Positions 25,330-34,758 of a stretch of 64,000 nt of DNA are shown piece by piece. Location of the stretch: contig NC_011881.1 of the NCBI RefSeq assembly GCF_000022025.1, positions 1-64,000 on the forward strand. Direction: 5' to 3'. The notes beneath the pieces are model-generated. The model was not told the DNA's origin, ran no database searches, and was given only the letters and a program-made list of their open reading frames with translations. Source of the DNA: Pseudarthrobacter chlorophenolicus A6. GTDB taxonomy: Bacteria; Actinomycetota; Actinomycetes; Actinomycetales; Micrococcaceae. The translations under genes were made by a program, and so were the position numbers. Numbering within the stretch: the stretch's first letter is position 1; the number at the start of each line of letters is the position of its first letter.

Positions 25330-27335
25330 ACGCCGCCGAGCCCTTTCCTCTGATCGGGGAGCTGGCGCCGCTTGGGGATGGCCGCTCTGCTGCCCTGATC
25401 GGCCCGGACGGGGCGGTGGAATTTTTCTGCCCGTTGCGCTTTGACGCCCCGGCCCTGGTGTTCCCGCTCCTTGACCGGACCCGCGGAGGCCGGCTGAGAA
25501 TCGGCCCGGCGGCCGCCGGGGACGACGGGGCCGGGCTGTCCTGCCGGCGCCGTTACCTGGACGGCACTGCGGTTCTGGTCCTGGAATGGGCCGGCCGGTC
25601 CGGGTCAGCCCGGGTGACGATGGCCATGGCCTGGCCCGCCCCGGAACACGGACAGGAACTGTTGTGGCTGATTGAAGGGCTCGAAGGGTCGGTGGATGTC
25701 GAGGCCGTCTTCGACCCGCGTCCCGGCTTCGGCGCCGATGACGCCTGTCCGGTCCCTACTGCCGAAGGGGCGCGGCTGGAACATCCGGACTTTACCGCCG
25801 GGTTCGCCGTCTCAGGAATTAATCTGCACCTGAATGGGGCGGCCGTCCACGGGCACGGGGCGCTGCAGGCCGGGGACCGATGGGCGGCCCGGCTGCGGCT
25901 GGACCCAGCCGGAACAAGACCGGTTCCCTGCACCGCCGATCCGGTTGAGGTGGCCGCAGCCCTGGCCGTCACTGCGAAGGCCTGGCAGGACTGGACATCA
26001 CACCTGGTCTACGACGGTCCGGGCCGGGAGGCCGTCCTTCGCGCCGCCATCACCCTCAAGCTGCTGATTTACGCCCCGACCGGGGCCGTCACCGCCGCGG
26101 TGAGCACGTCCCTGCCCGAAGATCCCGGCGGGGAACGGAACTGGGACTACCGGTACACCTGGCTGCGGGACGCCAGCTTCACCCTCAACGCCCTCTACCA
26201 GCTGAACTGCCGGCCCGAAGCGGCTGTGTTCGCCCGGTGGCTCTGCCGGACCACGGCCGCCGGCGGCCTTCCCCTGCGCGTGCTCTACCGCATCGACGGG
26301 ACCACCCAGATCCCCGAGGCCTCCCTGACCGAGCTGGACGGGTACCGGTCCAGCCGACCGGTCCGCACCGGCAACGCCGCCGAAACCCAGCTGCAGCTGG
26401 ACAGCTATGGGGAGCTGCTTGACTGCCTGAGCATCTGCGAGGTCTTCGGAGAGGACCTGATGCGCCGGGAATGGTCCCACTTCCGCCGGCTCGTGGACTT
26501 CACCGCCGCGCACTGGCACGAACCCGACAGCGGGATCTGGGAAGTCCGCAGCCGCCCCCGGCACTTTGTCCATTCCAAAGCACTGGCCTGGACCGCGCTG
26601 GACCGCGGCGCCCGGCTGGCCGAACTCCACCGCCTGCCCGGAGACATCAGTGCGTGGCGGGAAGCAGCCGGGAAATGCCGCGCCGAGGTCTTCGAGTCCG
26701 GGGTCAGGGACGGGCATTTCATCCGAGCCTATGACGACCCGGGCATGGACGCCGCCCTGTTGTTGCTGCCGATTGTCGGGTTCGTCGCCGGCGATGACCC
26801 GATCATGCTCGCCACCGTTGACGCGGTCCGTGCCGAACTCACCCCCGGGGACACGGTCCTTGACGGCCTGCTCTACCGCTACCTGCCCGCCCGCCCCGGC
26901 AGCAGCGGCGACGGACTCGACGGCGCCGAGGGCGCGTTCGCGATCGCCAGCTTCTGGCTCGTCGAATCCCTCGCCCTGGCCGGCCGGACCCACGAAGCCG
27001 AAAAACTCTTCGCAGGACTCGCGGCCCTGGGCGGGGAACTGGGAAACCTGGCCGAGGAAATCGACCCCGCCACCGGGGAACAGCTGGGAAACACGCCCCA
27101 GGCATTCACCCATATCGGCCTTATCAACGCCGGACTGCGCCTGGCCGGGACCTCCACCAAAGGCAGGCCGACCTCCCGGACCATCCCGTCAACACCAGAA
27201 CCCCGACCGACGGAACGCATCCGTGTGGCGGGGAGGGCTGTAGCCCGTCAGGCTCCGGCCGCCACGATGGCGCCGGCGACAGGTAAGCGAAGCACCAACC
27301 GGATAACAAGTGAAAGGAACACTGATCATGAGTGA
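25326..27335 (+). CDS. Glycoside hydrolase family 15 (glucoamylase/trehalase-like)
   Basis: A 669-residue protein. The N-terminal beta domain is followed by an alpha/alpha barrel with the hallmark NWDYRYTWLRDASFTLNALY near 271 and the late EEIDPATGEQLGNTPQAFTHIGLINA segment. Members release glucose from oligosaccharides or hydrolyse trehalose. The GTG start lies inside the preceding stop. With zwf downstream it could feed glucose into the NADPH-making branch of the pentose phosphate pathway; that is inference. Confidence 0.88.
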   Translation: MNAAEPFPLIGELAPLGDGRSAALIGPDGAVEFFCPLRFDAPALVFPLLDRTRGGRLRIGPAAAGDDGAGLSCRRRYLDGTAVLVLEWAGRSGSARVTMAMAWPAPEHGQELLWLIEGLEGSVDVEAVFDPRPGFGADDACPVPTAEGARLEHPDFTAGFAVSGINLHLNGAAVHGHGALQAGDRWAARLRLDPAGTRPVPCTADPVEVAAALAVTAKAWQDWTSHLVYDGPGREAVLRAAITLKLLIYAPTGAVTAAVSTSLPEDPGGERNWDYRYTWLRDASFTLNALYQLNCRPEAAVFARWLCRTTAAGGLPLRVLYRIDGTTQIPEASLTELDGYRSSRPVRTGNAAETQLQLDSYGELLDCLSICEVFGEDLMRREWSHFRRLVDFTAAHWHEPDSGIWEVRSRPRHFVHSKALAWTALDRGARLAELHRLPGDISAWREAAGKCRAEVFESGVRDGHFIRAYDDPGMDAALLLLPIVGFVAGDDPIMLATVDAVRAELTPGDTVLDGLLYRYLPARPGSSGDGLDGAEGAFAIASFWLVESLALAGRTHEAEKLFAGLAALGGELGNLAEEIDPATGEQLGNTPQAFTHIGLINAGLRLAGTSTKGRPTSRTIPSTPEPRPTERIRVAGRAVARQAPAATMAPATGKRSTNRITSERNTDHE

Positions 27336-27897
27336 GACCGAGACCGGCCGCCCGGAAGGACGGACCCAGTACAGCAGCGAACCGGAAAAAATCTACGACG
27401 CGCAGCGGCGCCCCGGCACCCCGCTCGGGGCCGGGGAATACGTGCACGTGCTCGAAGGCTACCTGCGTGAATGGGTATGCATGGGCCAATGCAACATCTA
27501 CATCGCCACCGCCCGGGACCAGGAACTCAAAGAACTGATCAGCCTCTACGAAAAAGACGTCTGCGACCCGAACATCGCCGAAATGCAGGAATTGCTCGAA
27601 TCCTCCGGCTACACGGTCCCGCTGCCGCTGGACGCCGCGCCGACGAGCACGGACCCGGTCCAGACGGAGGCGATCAATGACACCACGATAGCCCTGGGGC
27701 AGTGGTTCGCCACCCGGGCATTCATGGATCTCTGGCATGCGGGGGCTGTAGCCAGCCAGCGCACCGACGTCCGTGACGCGTTCATCCGTAACTATCACCG
27801 CGCCAACCGCTGGCACATCGCCTACCACGAAACGGCCCTGCGCAAAGGTTACCTCCACGCCCTGCCGCAGGTCCCGGTCCAGCAATCCCCGCAATAA
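27328..27897 (+). CDS. DUF3231-like protein
   Basis: A 189-residue helical protein with a conserved-looking block (LREWVCMGQCNIYIATARDQELKEL cut here in parts: LREWVCMGQ, CNIYIATARD) and a second helix set ending in NYHRANRWHIAYHETALRKGY. It resembles DUF3231/CotF-type ferritin-like proteins. I start it at the ATG at 27328, after AAAGGAA, so it overlaps the GH15 stop by 8 bases. Function unknown; it lies between two sugar-metabolism genes. Confidence 0.6.
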   Translation: MSETETGRPEGRTQYSSEPEKIYDAQRRPGTPLGAGEYVHVLEGYLREWVCMGQCNIYIATARDQELKELISLYEKDVCDPNIAEMQELLESSGYTVPLPLDAAPTSTDPVQTEAINDTTIALGQWFATRAFMDLWHAGAVASQRTDVRDAFIRNYHRANRWHIAYHETALRKGYLHALPQVPVQQSPQ

Positions 27898-27995
27898 TCC
27901 CCGCCGACCGGGCCGGGCAAGCCCTGCCTTGCCCTGCCGGCCCCTGGGCGCGGGGCCCGGAAGAAGCAGCAACTACAAAGACGAGGAAGGCAACG

Positions 27996-29414
27996 ATGAC
28001 CCAGACCACGGATGGGGTTTCCACCCTGCTTATTCTCGGAGCGCGCGGCGATCTTACCTCCCGCCTGCTGCTTCCCGGGCTGGGCCGGCTGCTGACCCTG
28101 GAACCGGAACGCCGGATCACCCTGGTCGGTTCCGCCAGGGCCGCCGCCGAGCAGTCCGGGTGGGACCAGATACTGAGCAAAGCATTTGCCGATGCCCGGG
28201 GACCAGCCGTCCGGCATACCCTGGACACGGCCCGCTATGTGAGCGCCGACGTCTCCAACCCGGATGACCTGCATCGGCTGTTCCAGGCCTGTGACGGTGT
28301 TCCGGCCCTGTATTTCGCGTTGCCCCCGGCGGCGACGGCGCGCGCCGTGGAGGTGCTGGGCAAGGCAGGAATGCCCGAGGGAACGGTGCTGGCCCTGGAG
28401 AAACCCTTCGGCACCGACACGGACAGCGCAAAGGACCTGAACAGGTTGCTGGCAGGCCTGGTCCCGGACGAGCAGGTGTTCCGGATCGATCACTTTCTGG
28501 GCAAGTCAACCGTACTGAACCTGCTGGGGTTGCGGCTGACCAACCGCATCTTCGAACCGTTGTGGAACAGGGACCATATCGCCAAGGTGGACATCGTCTA
28601 TGACGAGGAGCTCGGGCTCGAAGGCCGCGCGGGGTACTACGACCGTGCCGGGGCGATGGTGGACATGATTCAAAGCCATCTGCTGCAGGTCATGGCCCTG
28701 GTGGCAATGGAACCGCCGGCCACCGTCGGTCCGGTGGATCTGCGGGCAGCCAAAGGCCAGGTGCTGAAGGTGGCACGGCTGTGGGCCGCTGACCCGGCGC
28801 AGGCCAGCAGACGCGCCCGCTACACCGCCGGCACCATCAACGGCCGCAGGTTCCCGTCCTATGCCGAGGAAAAAGATGTCGACCCGGCACGGGAAACTGA
28901 AACGCTGGCCGAAGTCGTCCTCGAGGTGACCAACCGCCGGTGGGCCGGGGTCCCCTTCACCCTGCGTTCGGGAAAGGCCGTCGGGCGCCGCCGCCAGGAA
29001 ATCCGCATCACCTTCCACGAGGTGCCCGTGGTGCCGGGCGGCCTCCATGGAATCCAAGGCCCTACCGTGCTGCGGATCAGCCTGGGCCGCGGAGGGATGT
29101 CCCTGGAGCTGAACGTCAACGGCCCCGGGGACCCCTTCGTCTTGGACAGGGCCACCCTGAGCGCTGATTTCGGACCCGGCCGGCTGGACGCGTACGGGGA
29201 AGTGCTGCAGGCAATCCTGGACCGCGACCGGACCCTATCGATCCTCCCTGAGTCGGCAGAACAAAGCTGGCGGATCATCGACCAGGTCCGTGCCGGATGG
29301 AAAGCCGGCCGGGTCCCGCTGGAGGAGTACCCCGCCGGTTCCCCCGGCCCGGCATCGTGGACAGCGGAGCACGCAGTTCCCGGCGCATCAGCAAAACTGC
29401 CTGCCCGGACATGA
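27996..29414 (+). CDS. zwf: Glucose-6-phosphate dehydrogenase
   Basis: A 472-residue NADP-dependent enzyme with an N-terminal Rossmann motif (ILGARGDLTSRLLLPGL), EKPFGTD near 134 and the substrate-binding RIDHFLGK near 163, all typical of G6PDH. It is the last plus-strand gene of the mer cluster. An island-borne copy would raise NADPH, the electron donor of MerA. The metabolic link is inferred; the family call is secure. Confidence 0.93.
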   Translation: MTQTTDGVSTLLILGARGDLTSRLLLPGLGRLLTLEPERRITLVGSARAAAEQSGWDQILSKAFADARGPAVRHTLDTARYVSADVSNPDDLHRLFQACDGVPALYFALPPAATARAVEVLGKAGMPEGTVLALEKPFGTDTDSAKDLNRLLAGLVPDEQVFRIDHFLGKSTVLNLLGLRLTNRIFEPLWNRDHIAKVDIVYDEELGLEGRAGYYDRAGAMVDMIQSHLLQVMALVAMEPPATVGPVDLRAAKGQVLKVARLWAADPAQASRRARYTAGTINGRRFPSYAEEKDVDPARETETLAEVVLEVTNRRWAGVPFTLRSGKAVGRRRQEIRITFHEVPVVPGGLHGIQGPTVLRISLGRGGMSLELNVNGPGDPFVLDRATLSADFGPGRLDAYGEVLQAILDRDRTLSILPESAEQSWRIIDQVRAGWKAGRVPLEEYPAGSPGPASWTAEHAVPGASAKLPART

Positions 29415-29462
29415 CAGGGTTTCCGGCTGAAGCCATCAGCCGCTCCCGGCCGCCGAGGCCCG

Positions 29463-30212
29463 CTACACGGGTGTCTTGAAGCTGCCGGCCAGCTCCTGCA
29501 GCCGGTAGAGCCACTGCGTCCACATCCCGAAGACCATCATGAGACCCATCAGAATCAGGATCAGGCCCCCGAGGATGTTGAAGATACGGATGCGGCGGCG
29601 GACAAAGGCGACCGAGCCACCTATCCAGCCAATACCCTGAGCGACGCCCAGAAAAGGCAGTCCCAGGCCCAGGCAATAGGAGAAGCCCAACAACGCCCCG
29701 CGCCACGGCGACCCGGACACTGTGCTCAAGGCCAGCACCGCGCTGAGCGTCGGCCCGATGCACGGTGTCCAGCCCAGACCGAAAACCACGCCCAACAGCG
29801 GGGCCCCGGCCAGGCCTGTCGAGGGTTTGAACGGCAGTTTGAGGGTTCTTTGGAGGAACGGAATACGGTTCATGAGGGCGAACCCCATCAGAATGACGGC
29901 AATTCCGAGGACATGGATCAGCACATCCTGCCACCGGAGGAGCCACATGCCGATAACACCGAAGGCCGCGCCGTACAGGGTGAAGACAACAGCGAAGCCG
30001 AGGACGAATAGCCCGATGCCCGCTGTGATACGGGCTTTGGCCCGCGGATTACCAGGGTCGGCCAGTCCCGAGACGTACCCGAGATAGCCCGGTACGAGGG
30101 GAAGCACGCAGGGTGAGAGGAAAGAGACGACTCCTGCAACAATCGCCAACGGCACGGCAATCAACAGCGACCCGGAGAAGACCGTGTCCGCGAAATATCC
30201 GCCTATCGTCAT
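29463..30212 (-). CDS. ccdA: CcdA-type thiol-disulfide membrane transporter
   Basis: A 249-residue protein with six hydrophobic segments. The paired cysteines characteristic of CcdA are in [14 protein letters not shown] (Cys35) and [16 protein letters not shown]. It moves electrons from cytoplasmic thioredoxin to extracytoplasmic thiol proteins. It lies at the end of the minus-strand operon that includes a thioredoxin-like lipoprotein and two Cys-Cys membrane proteins, 168 bases after the preceding gene. Confidence 0.92.
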   Translation of the reverse strand: MTIGGYFADTVFSGSLLIAVPLAIVAGVVSFLSPCVLPLVPGYLGYVSGLADPGNPRAKARITAGIGLFVLGFAVVFTLYGAAFGVIGMWLLRWQDVLIHVLGIAVILMGFALMNRIPFLQRTLKLPFKPSTGLAGAPLLGVVFGLGWTPCIGPTLSAVLALSTVSGSPWRGALLGFSYCLGLGLPFLGVAQGIGWIGGSVAFVRRRIRIFNILGGLILILMGLMMVFGMWTQWLYRLQELAGSFKTPV

Positions 30213-30380
30213 GGGTAATCGAGATCCTCTCCGGCAGGTTCAGGAACGCAGCCTCTGGCACCCGTCGCTGCGCCTGGTTCTGCGCGGTGGCGGAGGCGGG
30301 GGCGAAGGGCCGCGCCGTCCATATCAGGGCCGAAGTCAGGGAACCCCACGGCCGTGGTAAGACCTGGCCGGCAGCGCAGG

Positions 30381-31406
30381 CTAGCAGCATCCCCCCGTGG
30401 GTGGCAGGTCAGGCGGGAAGGACGTTCGCGTCCGGGTCCTGACGGCCTCGGGGGCCAGGGTTTCCGCCGCTTCGGCGGGTGCCGGGGCGCAGCAGTCAGC
30501 CTCCGGTTCCTGCAGTGCCTGGTCAGCAGTCCCGGGCAGATGCCCGTCGCGTTCCGGTGCGAAGGAGCTCCGGCGTGCCCACAGGCCGGCGGCCAGAACA
30601 ACCACTGCAAGGGAGATGGCGATCACGCCGATGAGGACGGTGTGGGCGCTGATGAATCCGCTTACTGCCGAAGAGAGAGCGTTCATTCCTCCCGCGATGC
30701 CCTGATTGGGTTGACCGGTGACCAGCGCAGGCGCCCAGTAGGCGACAAGATATACCCCGGAGAGCACGAGCACCGCTCCGGCGACCCGGGGCAGATAACG
30801 GGAGGCCCGGTGCAACCCTTTGGCCAGTGCGCTGCTGGCCAGGGCGGAGGAGAGCGCCAGCAGAATCAGTACGGTCGCGGCGCCGCCTGCGTAGGCGGCG
30901 AAGACCCCGATCAGGGCAGGGATACTGTTGGCGGCCAGGGCTTGCGCGATCACGGCCAGCAGGACCGCCAATGTGCAGGAGAGCGAAGCGACGGCATAGG
31001 CCGCGCCGAACGCGACCATCGCTCCCGGGCCCCGCCCGGCACGATTGATCCGGTTCGAATTCACCGTCAAGCCGATATGCTTACCGGCGAGCATCGCGAT
31101 GCCGACCCCGGCGAGCAGGATCCCGATGATGACGGCCACCCAAGGTACGGCGCCGATAATGCTGCGGAGCCCGATAGCTACCAACAGGCCTGTCAGGGTG
31201 AAGACCCCGGCGAATCCCAGACTGACCAGGGCGCCTGCCCCGAGCCCGTTCATGGCGCGGCGGAGCAGGCTGCCTGGCCCCGATCCGGTGTCTTCGTTCC
31301 GGCCGATGTAGTAGGCAAGAAAGGCCGGGAGCATGGCGAACCCGCAGGGGTTGACAGTGGAGAGCATGCCTGCGCCGAAGGCAAACGCGAGCGTTCCTGT
31401 GATCAA
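30381..31406 (-). CDS. CcdA/DsbD-like membrane protein with C-terminal Cys-Cys pairs
   Basis: A 341-residue protein with a CcdA-like core (STVNPCGFAMLPAF near Cys21, VASLSCTLAVLL near 149) and additional helices. A cytoplasmic-looking tail carries two vicinal cysteine pairs (ADCCAP and terminal GGCC). CC pairs at the end of a protein are a metal-delivery feature in MerA and MerT. It is probably an electron and mercury handling protein. A paralogue lies at 35304-36269. Confidence 0.85.
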   Translation of the reverse strand: MITGTLAFAFGAGMLSTVNPCGFAMLPAFLAYYIGRNEDTGSGPGSLLRRAMNGLGAGALVSLGFAGVFTLTGLLVAIGLRSIIGAVPWVAVIIGILLAGVGIAMLAGKHIGLTVNSNRINRAGRGPGAMVAFGAAYAVASLSCTLAVLLAVIAQALAANSIPALIGVFAAYAGGAATVLILLALSSALASSALAKGLHRASRYLPRVAGAVLVLSGVYLVAYWAPALVTGQPNQGIAGGMNALSSAVSGFISAHTVLIGVIAISLAVVVLAAGLWARRSSFAPERDGHLPGTADQALQEPEADCCAPAPAEAAETLAPEAVRTRTRTSFPPDLPPTGGCC

Positions 31407-31417
31407 AGGGTTTGTCC

Positions 31418-32005
31418 TTACGATGCGGCGGCCGTGAGGGCCTTGGCGGTCTGATCAGCCGAAGGGTCCACCCCCCGGTAGACCTCCTTGCCGGAAGGGT
31501 CCAGCACCACGGTCGTGCCCAGGGCATCGACGTTGAACTGTTTGAGCAGCGTCCCATCATCGCGGACAAGGGTCAGCGGAGGGTTTCCGACCGAGCCCAT
31601 GAACTGGTTCAGGACCTCCGTCGGTTCGCTCGGGTCCAAATCAACGGCAACCGCCGTCGCACCCGAGGACTTCGCCAGACCCGACGCCACGTTCTTGACT
31701 CCGGCGGCGCAGGGGCCGCAGGAGGCAGTGAAGAAATAGATAACTGTCGGTTTGCCCGTGGGCAGCTTCAGCGATGACCCGTCCAAGGCTTTGACCGTCA
31801 CAGCTGTGGCCGGAGAACCGGGTGCCGGGGCCGCCGCGGGACCCTGGGAGGCGGGCGGAGCCGCGCCAGGCCCGGCCGGGGTTCCGCAACCGGCCAGCAG
31901 CAGCGCAGCGGTGATGCCCGAAGCAGTGAACACGGCACGGACGGTGCGGCGCCTGACTGCCGCTGTCTTCGGCGATGACGGTGCCGGTGGTGTCAGGGTG
32001 CTCAT
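31418..32005 (-). CDS. Thioredoxin-like lipoprotein (TlpA/ResA type)
   Basis: A 195-residue protein with a lipobox LLLAGC (Cys40), a Pro/Ala-rich linker and a thioredoxin fold with the active site TASCGPCAAG (Cys96, Cys99) and VDLDPSEPTE. It is likely anchored outside the membrane and reduced by the adjacent CcdA-like proteins. It overlaps the upstream gene by four bases, indicating tight coupling with the CysCys transporter-like protein. Confidence 0.87.
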   Translation of the reverse strand: MSTLTPPAPSSPKTAAVRRRTVRAVFTASGITAALLLAGCGTPAGPGAAPPASQGPAAAPAPGSPATAVTVKALDGSSLKLPTGKPTVIYFFTASCGPCAAGVKNVASGLAKSSGATAVAVDLDPSEPTEVLNQFMGSVGNPPLTLVRDDGTLLKQFNVDALGTTVVLDPSGKEVYRGVDPSADQTAKALTAAAS

Positions 32006-32397
32006 GGGCGGGTGGTCCTTTCCTGGTTCACTGGCGTGCTTTCGGGTCGTTTCCCGGTTTGTTCGGGAGCGGCCGGGGGCGGGGTGCAGCAGTCGTTCAT
32101 TGTCGCTGCACCTGTATCGGGCCCGGCTGCCCGGTCCGCGGAGCCTGGGCCCGTGAGACCCTGCACACGGTTCCGGCTCCGGGCGCGGCGGCGCAGCGTG
32201 TAAAGGACCGCGCCGGCCAGGACCAGGGCAGCGATGGCCAGCACAACGGGGTTGCCCAGGATTCCGCCGACCAGGGCGAGACCGCCCCCGGCGAGCAGCG
32301 CCGGACCCGCACAGCAGGTGACGGCGAGAAACACCGCACCGATCGCGAGCAGGATTCCGCCGGGCCCCTGGCCCGGGTTTGAAGGACGTTCAGACAT
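32002..32397 (-). CDS. MerT/MerC-like Cys-Cys membrane protein
   Basis: A 131-residue protein with two or three membrane helices. The first carries VTCCAGPALL (Cys28-Cys29) and the C-terminal tail carries NDCCTPP. This arrangement resembles short mercury importers such as MerT, MerC and MerF, in which the first pair takes Hg(II) across the membrane and the second hands it on. Mercury transport is inferred. It is the second gene of the operon behind the operator at 32853. Confidence 0.78.
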   Translation of the reverse strand: MSERPSNPGQGPGGILLAIGAVFLAVTCCAGPALLAGGGLALVGGILGNPVVLAIAALVLAGAVLYTLRRRARSRNRVQGLTGPGSADRAAGPDTGAATMNDCCTPPPAAPEQTGKRPESTPVNQERTTRP

Positions 32398-32406
32398 GAA
32401 GATCTC

Positions 32407-32781
32407 CTAAAAACGGACGCCGGACATGGTCCGGGACCCGTCGTCGTTGTTACCAGTCCTGAAAAGAGCGGGGTTTTCCATGAAAGGGGACTGCCCGGTC
32501 CGGCGCGCGGGAACAGAGCAATCGCACTCTGCGCCGGCCGCGGCCCTGCGACGTCGCACCACCTGCGCAACCACGAAAACGCCGGCCAGAACGGCCAGGG
32601 CAACGACACCGGCGGTGGCCAGCGGGTCCACCAGCAGCGCGCCGATCATCCCGAAGCCCCCGAATGCCCCCAAAGCGATCAGGAGCGGCGCACCACAGCA
32701 GGCCAGGTGCAGCAGGACGAAGATCCGGGAAGGCCGGGCCGGGGGTGCGGTGTCTTTCGGAGGAGTCGAGGACATATTCAT
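32407..32781 (-). CDS. MerT/MerC-like Cys-Cys membrane protein (second copy)
   Basis: A 124-residue protein with HLACCGAPLLIAL (Cys28-Cys29) in the first helix, two further helices and a cytoplasmic ECDCS motif. The C-terminal ~30 residues are polar and unlike the family. First gene of the minus-strand operon; the start at 32781 or the neighbouring ATG at 32775 follows AAGGAATG. Probable Hg(II) uptake protein. Confidence 0.75.
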   Translation of the reverse strand: MNMSSTPPKDTAPPARPSRIFVLLHLACCGAPLLIALGAFGGFGMIGALLVDPLATAGVVALAVLAGVFVVAQVVRRRRAAAGAECDCSVPARRTGQSPFMENPALFRTGNNDDGSRTMSGVRF

Positions 32782-32852
32782 TCCTTACGCTTCACAGTCA
32801 CGCGGAGTCGATCACGGGTGATGTCCGGCGGCTTCACCCCTATAACCTCCAG

Positions 32853-32883
32853 TGTCAACCTTTCCCCTTAGGACAATGTCAAG
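32853..32883 (-). promoter_or_regulatory. MerR-type operator/promoter of the first CysCys/thioredoxin operon
   Basis: Read on the minus strand this is TTGACATTG...AGGGGAAAGGTTGACA, the same pattern as the mer operator at 19833. It lies about 70 bases upstream of the gene starting at 32781. Confidence 0.65.
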
Positions 32884-33202
32884 TTCCCTGCCCGTCGCCA
32901 CCTTCACAGGCGAAGACGGTGGCGGGGGCGATGCGGAAGGGCTGGGGCGCTACCGCCTATCCCCGCGATGTCTGCCATCAAAATCGGCGCGATGAACCAT
33001 CCTCCGCCAGGAGTCCCCGATTGCCGACTTCGGATGCGGGTTCCATGGCACGCCGTTCCCTGTGTCTTGTTGCATCGATAAACAAGCGGCTGGCCGGGGC
33101 GGGTGGAACTCCGCCGCCGGGGCTGGTACACCCGAGGCAGAGATCATCGACGAAATGGCATCAACATTGGGTCGGATATTGCATAACGCTGTGTGGCGGG
33201 GC
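32884..33202. other. Gene-free stretch
   Basis: Between the operator at 32853 and the DUF3105 gene end I see only short frames without ribosome-binding sites. Nothing recognisable. Confidence 0.4.
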
Positions 33203-33838
33203 TTAGCCTTGGATGCCGCCGGTGCAGGGGGCTCCGGGTTCTGGGGTCTGGGGGCCTTGGCTGTATTTGTTGATGAATTGGGCCAGGCGCTTGTCGTTGC
33301 TGTTGTCCACGCTGAGCTGTTTGCCCCATGCGGTGATCGTGATGGGCGAAGTCTGGTCGGTGACGGGGCTGAGCAGGAGGTAGTCCTGGCTGCCGGCCAG
33401 TGAGGTCAGTTCGGCGATCTGGGCCTTGGGGAGTTCGGGGCGGTAGGTGAGCCAGACGGCGCCGTGTTCGAGGGAGTGTACCGCCCGGGTCGGTTCCACC
33501 GGGGTGGTGTAGATTCCGCAGTTCGTCCACACGGGTGCGTGGTCACCCCCGGTGGGCGGGTTCACCGGGTAGTTGACGGGTTCGCGGGTGTGGTTCCTGG
33601 ACTGGCCGGGGAAGTCCTTCTCGCCCTCCACGGGGCGGGCGGCTTCAGCCGTGGCCTTCTCGCGCTGCTGTACCTCACCGACGACCACCAACGATGTTCC
33701 AGCGATGATCGAGGCGATGACAGCGCCGCCAGTGCCATAAATCATCCAGGCCTTGCGTTTGTCGGCGGCGCGCTGTTTTGCCTGGACGGCCTGCACTATA
33801 GCCTTTCGTTCCTCGGGGCTCTTCCGCGGTAACGGCAT
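33203..33838 (-). CDS. DUF3105 family membrane-anchored protein
   Basis: A 211-residue protein with a basic N-terminal helix, one membrane segment (about 32-55) and an outside domain with YPVNPPTGGDHAPVW, NCGIYTTPV and VHSLEHGAVWLTYRP, the DUF3105 signature. As I recall, family members occur with DUF305 proteins in metal and copper clusters. Last gene of the second CysCys operon. Function unknown; the conserved His and Cys suggest metal binding. Confidence 0.85.
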   Translation of the reverse strand: MPLPRKSPEERKAIVQAVQAKQRAADKRKAWMIYGTGGAVIASIIAGTSLVVVGEVQQREKATAEAARPVEGEKDFPGQSRNHTREPVNYPVNPPTGGDHAPVWTNCGIYTTPVEPTRAVHSLEHGAVWLTYRPELPKAQIAELTSLAGSQDYLLLSPVTDQTSPITITAWGKQLSVDNSNDKRLAQFINKYSQGPQTPEPGAPCTGGIQG

Positions 33839-33865
33839 ACGGGGTCTCGCTTTCTTCGGACGGGG

Positions 33866-34708
33866 TCAGAGTCTGCCGCGCAGCTCTTGGAGGGCGGTGA
33901 TTTCCGCGGTCTGGGCGTCCACGACACCGGCCGCGAAATCACGGACCCGGGAGGTCTCGGACAGTTTTGCGGCGGCTGCTGCCATGGCGACGCCGCCCTG
34001 GTGGTGGCGGATCATCAGATCGGTAAACAGCTGCTCCGCTTCCTTCCCCGATGACCCGCGCAGCGCCTGCATCTGTTCTGGGGTGGCCATGCCCTCCATC
34101 GCGGTGCTGCTGGTCGGGACAGTATGGGGTGTGCCGCTTCCGTGGCCGCCGGCCGATGTTTTCATCCATGCCATGGGCGGCCCGGAGCGGGCCTGGGACA
34201 ATCCCCAGTCCTGCAGCCAGGCGAACATCTGGCCGTTCTGGTGCTGCTGAGTGGTGGCGATGTCATATGCGATGGCGCGGAGCTCCGGATTCGCGGACTT
34301 GTCACGGATCAGCAGGGCCATCTCCACGGCCTGGGCGTGGTGTGCCTGCATGTCCCGGGCGAAGCCTGCATCCGGACCGGAGTCGGACACGGTCACCGGA
34401 GCAGGGGACACCCGGTCAACGATGAAGAACGCCAGGGCTGAGAGGATGACGACCGTAACGAAGACCATCCAGACATGCTTGCCCCAGTCCTGCCGGACAG
34501 GCGGGCGGGAACCAGCTGCCCATTCGGAGGTACGCGCGCCGTCCCCGGTGTTTGTGACGGAGTCCGGCGCTGCAGGCTCAGCGCCGGACTGGCCGGTGAC
34601 AGCATGAAGGTCGCTGCCGCCAGGCGGTGGCGCCAGGGGAGGAACTGTTTGTCGTTCCCTGCCCGCCGCTGCCTGCAGGAGGGCGGCCAAGGGGCGGTGG
34701 GGTGCCAT
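33866..34708 (-). CDS. DUF305 family protein
   Basis: A 280-residue protein: a ~90-residue polar N-terminus, one membrane helix (about 78-97) and an extracytoplasmic four-helix domain with FARDMQAHHAQAVEMA, QHQNGQMFAWL and DLMIRHHQGGVAMA, the DUF305 hallmarks. Conserved HHxQ motifs suggest metal binding. The long N-terminus is unusual, and internal starts nearer the helix are possible. It sits in the second CysCys/thioredoxin operon. Confidence 0.85.
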   Translation of the reverse strand: MAPHRPLAALLQAAAGRERQTVPPLAPPPGGSDLHAVTGQSGAEPAAPDSVTNTGDGARTSEWAAGSRPPVRQDWGKHVWMVFVTVVILSALAFFIVDRVSPAPVTVSDSGPDAGFARDMQAHHAQAVEMALLIRDKSANPELRAIAYDIATTQQHQNGQMFAWLQDWGLSQARSGPPMAWMKTSAGGHGSGTPHTVPTSSTAMEGMATPEQMQALRGSSGKEAEQLFTDLMIRHHQGGVAMAAAAAKLSETSRVRDFAAGVVDAQTAEITALQELRGRL

Positions 34709-34758
34709 AAGAGTCTTCCTGGTGCTGTGGGACTGCAGGGTGGCCTGGCACGCCGTGG

